A DNA stretch of 64,000 nucleotides from Lewinella sp. 4G2. Lineage in GTDB: Bacteria; Bacteroidota; Bacteroidia; Chitinophagales; Saprospiraceae. The position numbers and the translations under genes were made by a program. Below are positions 58,964-64,000 of the stretch, piece after piece. The DNA is taken from contig NZ_LVWJ02000014.1 in the NCBI RefSeq assembly GCF_001625015.1, positions 1,178,001 through 1,242,000 on the forward strand, read 5' to 3'. The notes below the pieces were generated by a model. It was not told where the DNA came from. It saw only the letters and a list, made by a program, of their open reading frames with translations, and ran no database searches. Within the stretch, counting starts at the first letter, position 1. Each line of letters opens with the position of its first letter.

Positions 58964-59767
58964 TTACACCGAATACAGCACCGGGTTGAGCGGAGAATTA
59001 ACCGTCTCCCCCACCGGGCTGCCGGGCATCCACGTATCCAGATCGTTTTGCTGGTGCTTATTGATGGGTTCAGTGACCTTCATGTCCTTATCCATGTAGA
59101 TGACGGTCATCACTTTCCGGACCTGATCGGTCGTGTTAGCGCCAGCGCGGTGGAATACCCAACCGGAATGAAAGCTCACCTCGCCAGCCTCGAAACCTTC
59201 GATGACGTGGGGGAAGTCGGTCACCCGCAATTTTTCCTGCAGGATGGCTTCGGACTGATCCGAGATCGCCAGGTCACGGCCCTCCTCAATCCGGTGGCTA
59301 CCGGCACTGAACTCCAGTGGCCCCATTTCCTTGGGCGTTGCTTGTAGTGGGATCCACGCCGTGATCGTCTTGTCACTACTCAACGGCCAGTAGTACTGGT
59401 CCGCATGCCAGGGGGTGATGCCGCCGCCGGCTTCCTTGAACAGCGCCTGGTCGTGGTACAAACGGACGCCATCTGCCTGCAATAACTGGGTGGCGATGGA
59501 TGCGATGCGGGCGGAGAATACCAGTTCTTTGACTGCCTCGTCCTCTTCCCACAGGTTGAATAGCTGCAAAAATGCCTTACCGTAGGTATCCCTTTCTTCC
59601 AGCGGAACGGCTGCAAGATCCTGCCGTTTAATCGCTACCCTACGGGAAATGACATCGTTGAAATGAGCCAGTTCCTCCTCCGTCAGCACCTGCTTGAGTT
59701 TGATGTAGCGGTGTTCGTCGTAGAAAGCAATCTGCTCCGAGGTGAGCGCGTAGGGTTGATCGAGCAT
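58964..59767 (-). CDS. Phytanoyl-CoA dioxygenase-family protein
   Basis: 267 residues. Iron/2-oxoglutarate oxygenase fold: the HxD metal pair in WHADQYYWPL near residue 128, the distal His in SFHSGWVFHRAGANTT, and the 2-oxoglutarate Arg expected near TDQVRKVMTVIYMD. The protein hydroxylates a small molecule or lipid; the substrate is unknown. It is a single gene, convergent with the SnoaL-like gene. Confidence 0.85.
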   Translation of the reverse strand: MLDQPYALTSEQIAFYDEHRYIKLKQVLTEEELAHFNDVISRRVAIKRQDLAAVPLEERDTYGKAFLQLFNLWEEDEAVKELVFSARIASIATQLLQADGVRLYHDQALFKEAGGGITPWHADQYYWPLSSDKTITAWIPLQATPKEMGPLEFSAGSHRIEEGRDLAISDQSEAILQEKLRVTDFPHVIEGFEAGEVSFHSGWVFHRAGANTTDQVRKVMTVIYMDKDMKVTEPINKHQQNDLDTWMPGSPVGETVNSPLNPVLYSV

Positions 59768-59889
59768 AGTTAGTGTACTTTGGACACTAAGGTAGGGTGT
59801 TTGGATGGGTGGCGCAAATTCTTCCGGCCTGAGCAGACATTAGAAGTTGGATTTGTTTCGCAGTACTCCGTGCATTAGATTTTAGACGG

Positions 59890-60043
59890 GCGGGGCAGGA
59901 CGCTCGCAGGAACTCAAATCTTGCTGCGCGCGCTTTGGCCACGCTTCAAGGTCCTTGGAGGGAGGTAAAGAGTTAGCAACTTACCCATTTCATCAGGTCC
60001 TCGGAGCGTGCGACGCAGGAGCTCCTCCGAGCGTCCGGCTTGA
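59890..60043. repeat. Relative of the 158-bp repeat unit
   Basis: GACGCTCGCAGGAACTCAAATC, TTGCTGCGCGCGC, TTGGCCACGCTTC and a matching AGGTCCTCGGAGCGTGCGACG/GCGTCCGGC end resemble 29523-29680. No gene is present. Confidence 0.75.
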
Positions 60044-60079
60044 GCCGTACATCACCCAAACCCCACTAAACCTCCCAAC

Positions 60080-60095
60080 TACGATAAAAATCGTA
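60080..60095. promoter_or_regulatory. BlaI-type operator 1
   Basis: TACGATAAAAATCGTA, inverted TACGA/TCGTA with a 6-bp centre, upstream of blaI. Confidence 0.65.
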
Positions 60096-60101
60096 ATAAC
60101 C

Positions 60102-60133
60102 TTTGCGCTACTACGAGAGTTCCCGTACATTTG
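60102..60133 (+). promoter_or_regulatory. Promoter of the blaI operon, overlapped by operators
   Basis: TTG at 60103-60105, then TACATTTG at 60126-60133 with a 20-nt spacer. Operator-like TACGAGAGTTCCCGTA (60112-60127) lies in the spacer, and the other two sites flank it, so the regulator would block its own promoter. Confidence 0.7.
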
Positions 60134-60134
60134 C

Positions 60135-60150
60135 TACGAAGAAAATCGTA
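60135..60150. promoter_or_regulatory. BlaI-type operator 2
   Basis: TACGAAGAAAATCGTA, same dyad as operator 1, ending 9 bp before the blaI ATG. Confidence 0.65.
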
Positions 60151-60159
60151 GTAAGCGCA

Positions 60160-60546
60160 ATGAAGGATAAAAAACCACAACCCACCACGGCCGAACTGGC
60201 CATCCTGACCATCCTCTGGGAGGAAGGCCCCCAACCCGTTAGGGTCATCCACGAACGGTTGGCGGCCGAGAAGGACGTCGTCTACACGACCGTTCTGAAA
60301 ACCATGCAGGTGATGCTGGAGCGGGGCTTCCTCGGCCGGGAAAGCCAGGGGCGGAAGCACATCTACCACGCCGCCATCACCAAAGAAAAGACCCAGGATA
60401 GCCTGCTGGACACCTTCGTCAACCGCGCCTTCGGTGGCTCGGCCAAGAAGCTGGCCATGCGCGCGCTGGGCAATTACGAAACGAGTAAAGAGGACCTGGA
60501 CGAACTTAAGGCCCTCATTGAAAAAATCGAAAAACAGCAGTCATGA
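60160..60546 (+). CDS. BlaI/MecI/CopY-family transcriptional repressor
   Basis: 128 residues from the ATG at 60160 (MKDKKPQPTTAELAILTILWEEGPQPVRVIHERLAAEKDVVYTTVLKTMQVMLERGFLGRE), the winged-helix domain of BlaI. It is followed by a helical dimerisation tail (QDSLLDTFVNRAFGGSAKKLAMRALGNYETSKEDLDELKALIEKIEKQQ). The dyads upstream fit autorepression. It overlaps the M56 gene by 4 bp, so the pair works as repressor and membrane protease. The signal is not known to be a beta-lactam here. Confidence 0.92.
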   Translation: MKDKKPQPTTAELAILTILWEEGPQPVRVIHERLAAEKDVVYTTVLKTMQVMLERGFLGRESQGRKHIYHAAITKEKTQDSLLDTFVNRAFGGSAKKLAMRALGNYETSKEDLDELKALIEKIEKQQS

Positions 60547-62504
60547 TCGAGCACGCACTTTCGCCCGAACTCGTCCATGCCATCGGCTGGTCGCTGGTTC
60601 ATTCTCTCTGGCAGGCCGCCGTTTTTGCCCTCGGCCTCGGCGGTCTCCTCCTCGCCCTGCGCAAGTACAGCGCCCGCGCTCGGTACTACGTATCCATCGC
60701 GATGCTGTTTGGCTTTTTCCTGACGGTTGGCCTCACCTTTGCGGCCCAGTTCCAACAAACTTTTGCTGGGTCTCCATTCCGGCAGACCGGCGTGTCCGCA
60801 AACGCTGGACCGGCTTCTGCCGGAGCGACGGTGAGCCCCTTTAACCCGGCACCCGCGGCAGCGCCCGAAATGGCTTCGTCGTCGGCGGCGGCTACGGGGC
60901 TGGCGGCGCGGTTCACCCGCTACTACAATACGCACCTCCCGCTGATCGTCACGGTTTGGCTGCTGGGGGTGCTCGTCCTGCAGCTGCGGTTCGTGGGTCA
61001 GCTGGCCTACCTGCAACGCCTGAAAAACTACGGGACGGAGAAATTCCCGGCCACCTTTGCGCCCCTCCTGCGGGAGGTGGAGGACGCGATCAGCCTCACC
61101 AAGGCGGTGCGCTACCTGACGTCCTACCGCGTCAATTCACCCTTCACGGTGGGGTGGCTGCGGCCGGTCGTGCTCTTCCCGGCAACACTGCTGGAGCAAC
61201 TCAACGAGCCGGAGTTACGGGCCATCATCGCCCACGAACTGGCGCACGTGAAACGGCACGATTTCCACGTCAATTTGGCCCAGACCCTGTTCTGCATCCT
61301 CTTTTTCTACCACCCGGCCGTCTGGTGGATGTCCGCCCGCATAGAGGAAGAACGGGAACACTGCTGCGACGATCTGGCGATTGAAGTAACGGGCGAGCGC
61401 GTAGGTTATGCGCGGACGCTGGTGCAGTTAAATGAGCAAGCAAGGGGTCCGGAACTCGCCATGGCGCTCGGTGGACACGGCAAAGGATTCAAGTCACGCG
61501 TAACCCGATTGCTCTCCGGATACCTGGGGACGGGCACCTACGGGGAGGGCTTCACGTCCGCGGTGATCATCTTCGGCATCATGGCGGTGGCCGTCGCGCT
61601 TTCCGCCGAAGGCACCCAAATGATCAACGAACCCGCCTACCGTACGGACAACGTCATCTCCAACGTCACGAGCGACCGCCGGGCGGATGAATACGAAGCG
61701 GAGTACGCAGCCACCCAGGAAACCGCCCTCCTGATGCTTACCGCTGCGAGCGATGGCGACTTCCGCCTGGTGCAAAGTCTTCTCGATCGGGGAGCCGACG
61801 TGAACGCCACCAACGCACCCAACGCCGCCACCTACACCCCGCTGATGGCGGCCGTGAAGGAAGGCGAAGTAGAGGTCGCCCGCCTGCTCATCGAGCGGGG
61901 GGCGGACGTCAACGCCATCCACGAAGGCGGCTGGACGCCCCTGATCTACGCCGCGAGTGAAGACTACCCCGAGGTGGTGCAACTCCTCATCGAATCTGGC
62001 GCGGAGGTCGATTACGTCAACAAAAACAACTGGACGGCCCTCATCGAGGCGGCCGACGAAGATGCCCTCGAATGCGCCAGGATCCTGCTGAAGGCCGGCG
62101 CGTCCGTTGATCTTCCCGGCCTCCCACGGTCGGCGCTCACCATGGCCGCCAGCGAGGGCCACGCCGAAATGATCGGCCTGCTCATCGCGGCGGGGGCGAG
62201 CGTCAACCGGTCAGGCCAGCAAAATCACCCCCTCCACGCCGCCGCCGAAGAGAACAATCTCGACATCGTCAAACTCCTCATCAGAAAGGGCGCTGACGCA
62301 GGTACAGTGGATGGATACGGGCGCAATGCCCTGCACTACGCCGCCGAGGAAGGAAATACGCGGATCGTGAGTTACTTACTGGCAAAGGGAGTACAACCGG
62401 ACCTGGTAGATACCTACGGCCGCACTCCCCTGAGTTACGCCGCCGAAGAAGGAGAAACCCGCATCGTTAACCTCCTCCTTGACGCCGGGGCGACGGTACG
62501 GTAA
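60543..62504 (+). CDS. M56 (BlaR1-like) metallopeptidase with C-terminal ankyrin repeats
   Basis: 653 residues. Membrane helices (FALGLGGLLLALRKY, YYVSIAMLFGFFLTVGLTFA, LIVTVWLLGVLVLQLRF) surround a BlaR1-type zinc protease with HELAHVKRHDFH (HExxH) and EEEREHCCDDLAIEV. After a further helix (GFTSAVIIFGIMAVAVALS), residues 395-653 form about seven ankyrin repeats (for example NAPNAATYTPLMAAVKEGEVEVARLLIERGADV). In Bacteroidota the usual partner domain is TonB or a penicillin sensor; ankyrins in this place are unusual. One 18-bp word copy encodes PAPAAAPE in the linker and another GADAG in an ankyrin repeat. Confidence 0.88.
   Translation: MIEHALSPELVHAIGWSLVHSLWQAAVFALGLGGLLLALRKYSARARYYVSIAMLFGFFLTVGLTFAAQFQQTFAGSPFRQTGVSANAGPASAGATVSPFNPAPAAAPEMASSSAAATGLAARFTRYYNTHLPLIVTVWLLGVLVLQLRFVGQLAYLQRLKNYGTEKFPATFAPLLREVEDAISLTKAVRYLTSYRVNSPFTVGWLRPVVLFPATLLEQLNEPELRAIIAHELAHVKRHDFHVNLAQTLFCILFFYHPAVWWMSARIEEEREHCCDDLAIEVTGERVGYARTLVQLNEQARGPELAMALGGHGKGFKSRVTRLLSGYLGTGTYGEGFTSAVIIFGIMAVAVALSAEGTQMINEPAYRTDNVISNVTSDRRADEYEAEYAATQETALLMLTAASDGDFRLVQSLLDRGADVNATNAPNAATYTPLMAAVKEGEVEVARLLIERGADVNAIHEGGWTPLIYAASEDYPEVVQLLIESGAEVDYVNKNNWTALIEAADEDALECARILLKAGASVDLPGLPRSALTMAASEGHAEMIGLLIAAGASVNRSGQQNHPLHAAAEENNLDIVKLLIRKGADAGTVDGYGRNALHYAAEEGNTRIVSYLLAKGVQPDLVDTYGRTPLSYAAEEGETRIVNLLLDAGATVR
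60849..60866 (-). repeat. 18-bp dispersed word, copy 16 (inside the M56 gene)
   Basis: GCACCCGCGGCAGCGCCC read as APAAAP. Confidence 0.88.
62288..62305 (+). repeat. 18-bp dispersed word, copy 17 (inside an ankyrin repeat)
   Basis: GGGCGCTGACGCAGGTAC, one mismatch, read as KGADAGT. This matches the natural KGAD of ankyrin repeats, so a chance origin for this copy cannot be excluded. Confidence 0.7.
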
Positions 62505-62643
62505 GGCTCCAATCTTTCAATGATAATGTTAGCCGGGATACCGCGCTGAATTACGTTCAGGCCTGGTGTCCCGGCCCGGAACGGCGATCTCTCCCGGGTG
62601 GATCGCTGAATCTTGATCCCAATACCCTAAAACCACCACCCCC

Positions 62644-64000
62644 ATGAAGTTCTTGTTTTTCCTGAGCCTGCTGGCCTCCGCCGGTAGCCTCCTGGCTACT
62701 GCCTTGCCCGCTTCTTCCCTAAAAGCCAGCCTCCGCGGAACGGTGGAGGCCGACGGCACCGGCCCCCTCGAATACGCAACGGTCTCCGCCTTCCTGCCGG
62801 ATAGCAGCCTGGTGGACGGGACGGTGACTGACGCCAACGGCGCCTTCGCCCTCAGCCTGCCGAAGGGTGGCTACCGCCTGCGGATCGAATTCATCGGTTT
62901 CGCCGCCCGCGAAATGGCAGTGAACCTCACGGGTAATCTGGACCTCGGGGCCATCAATCTAAGTGGTGGGGTGGACCTCAGCACCGTCGAGGTAAGGGCC
63001 GAACGGAGTTCCATGACCCTCCAGCTGGATAAGAAGGTCTTCAACGTCGGGGAAGACGCCCTGGCGGCCGGCGGCACGGCGAATGAGGTGCTGGAGCAAA
63101 TCCCCTCCGTCACCGTAAGCCCGGACGGCGCGGTAGCCCTGCGGGGTGACGGGGGCGTCCGGATCCTGATCAACGGACGGCCCTCGGCGCTGGCGGACCG
63201 GGGTGGCCTGGCCGGCATCCCCGCCGCGAGCATCGAACGGGTGGAGGTGATCACTAACCCGTCGGCCAAATACGAGGCGTCGGGGACGGCGGGCATCCTC
63301 AATATCATCCTTAAACAGGAAAGCCAACGCGGTTACGGCGGCAGCGTCAGCGTCGGGGCGGGCATTCCGGACAACCACACGCTGGACGTCAACCTCAACT
63401 ACCGCAGTGAGAAATTACTTGCCTTTGCGACGGTGGGCGGGCGCTACTCCAACTTCAACGGGTCGAGTGAACTGCGGCGCATCACGCTGGAAGATGGGAA
63501 CACTTCCCTCCTGAGCCAGTCCTTGGATATGGCCCGGAATGACCTGGCGGGGAACGGATTTTTTGGCGCCGACTACAACCTTTCTTCCACGGCGGTGCTA
63601 TCCGGCAGTTACTCGGTCTTCCACATGCGGAACGATGACGTCTCGACGCTTGGCTTTGCCTTCGTCCCCAACCTTGCACCCGCGGCAGCGCCCAACTCCG
63701 TACTGCAACAGCGCACGGAATACCTGGAGCCGGGCACCTACCAACAGACGGACTTGACCTTCGCCAGAACCCTGCCGCAAGCGGGGAGAAAGTACACCGT
63801 GTACTTCAAGAATGACCGCTGGCGGGAACCCGAATACGAGGACATTTCCCTGACGCGGAGCGTGCCCGTTGAGGAACAAGCCTTCCGCTACCGCACCGAT
63901 ACGGACGAGGGGAGCAACGATTTTTTGTTGCAGGCCGACTACGAAACCCCACTCGGCGAAGGCGGCCAGTTGGAGGTGGGCGCTCGTGGTGAGACCAGGA
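62644..64000 (+). CDS. TonB-dependent receptor, outer-membrane barrel (3' end outside window)
   Basis: The frame is open from the ATG at 62644 (MKFLFFLSLLASAGSLLATALP, signal peptide) to the window end (452 codons). In order: a CarboxypepD_reg-like domain (ASLRGTVEADGTGPLEYATVSAFL), a plug-like region (VFNVGEDALAAGGTANEVLEQIPSVTVSPDGAVALRGDGGVRILINGRPSAL, GILNIILKQES), and then beta-barrel strands. It resembles the outer-membrane beta-barrel family next to BlaI/M56 genes, which may control it. An 18-bp word copy lies in an extracellular loop as LAPAAAPNS. Confidence 0.85.
   Translation, partial: MKFLFFLSLLASAGSLLATALPASSLKASLRGTVEADGTGPLEYATVSAFLPDSSLVDGTVTDANGAFALSLPKGGYRLRIEFIGFAAREMAVNLTGNLDLGAINLSGGVDLSTVEVRAERSSMTLQLDKKVFNVGEDALAAGGTANEVLEQIPSVTVSPDGAVALRGDGGVRILINGRPSALADRGGLAGIPAASIERVEVITNPSAKYEASGTAGILNIILKQESQRGYGGSVSVGAGIPDNHTLDVNLNYRSEKLLAFATVGGRYSNFNGSSELRRITLEDGNTSLLSQSLDMARNDLAGNGFFGADYNLSSTAVLSGSYSVFHMRNDDVSTLGFAFVPNLAPAAAPNSVLQQRTEYLEPGTYQQTDLTFARTLPQAGRKYTVYFKNDRWREPEYEDISLTRSVPVEEQAFRYRTDTDEGSNDFLLQADYETPLGEGGQLEVGARGETR
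63676..63693 (-). repeat. 18-bp dispersed word, copy 18 (inside the TonB receptor)
   Basis: GCACCCGCGGCAGCGCCC read in frame as APAAAP within VPNLAPAAAPNS. Confidence 0.88.

Overview
The window looks like chromosome from a Bacteroidota bacterium of the Saprospiria/Lewinella type. The evidence is Bacteroidota-style promoters (TTG-N20/21-TAnnTTTG before several genes), no Shine-Dalgarno bias, tRNA genes without encoded CCA, a futalosine-pathway MqnC, LpxD, a TonB-dependent receptor with a carboxypeptidase-like N-terminal domain, TPR-CHAT, WG-repeat and GMC proteins, and a GC-rich coding bias. Assignment below class is inference.

Layout. 1-7450 (minus strand): a histidine operon, hisG-hisD-hisC-hisB-hisH, preceded by a His-rich leader peptide and an attenuator. 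It is interrupted by a ParE-type toxin/antitoxin pair (between hisD and hisC) and an AAA ATPase-DUF234 gene (between hisC and hisB). 7498-8943: a minus-strand tRNA-Phe, then a plus-strand array of up to eight tRNAs (split Arg, Asn-like, Gln, Glu, His, Phe-like, Asp, Lys). A 16-residue ORF precedes the array and is made almost entirely of the amino acids those tRNAs carry. 9258-25900: housekeeping and envelope genes (MtfA-like protein, mqnC, fdhD, HD hydrolase, Prc protease, lpdA, exo/endonuclease-phosphatase, rhomboid, an intact IS3-type element, lpxD, SH3 protein, lipoprotein methyltransferase). 26495-41818: TPR-CHAT, a fused TreS-maltokinase, a WG-repeat protein, a GMC oxidoreductase with its small subunit, and an ECF sigma factor with a membrane partner. 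42115-58788: small lipoproteins, HhH and SPOR proteins, a Crp/Fnr regulator, fadN-fadA, GH43, an HNH pair, nadB and a methyltransferase. 58964-64000: PhyH dioxygenase, BlaI with an M56 peptidase-ankyrin fusion, and the start of a TonB-dependent receptor.

The most unusual layer is repetitive DNA. An 18-bp word, GCACCYGCGNCAGCGCCC, occurs 18 times on both strands. About half the copies lie inside genes, read in frame as APAAAP, GADAG or CTCxSA (the latter at lipobox cysteines); two copies are 51-bp versions. A separate 22-bp micro-element sits as a clean insertion inside two other repeats, and twice, inverted, inside a tRNA gene. Removing both copies restores a perfect 73-nt tRNA. There are also about 180-bp inverted-repeat elements whose arms covary between copies, a sense-oriented 3'-flank repeat, and 104-, 158- and 75-bp tandem arrays.

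The leading candidates for something undescribed are the 18-bp word, the leader peptide with its tRNA array and twice-interrupted tRNA, and the 22-bp element. All are read directly from the sequence; their functions are inference.
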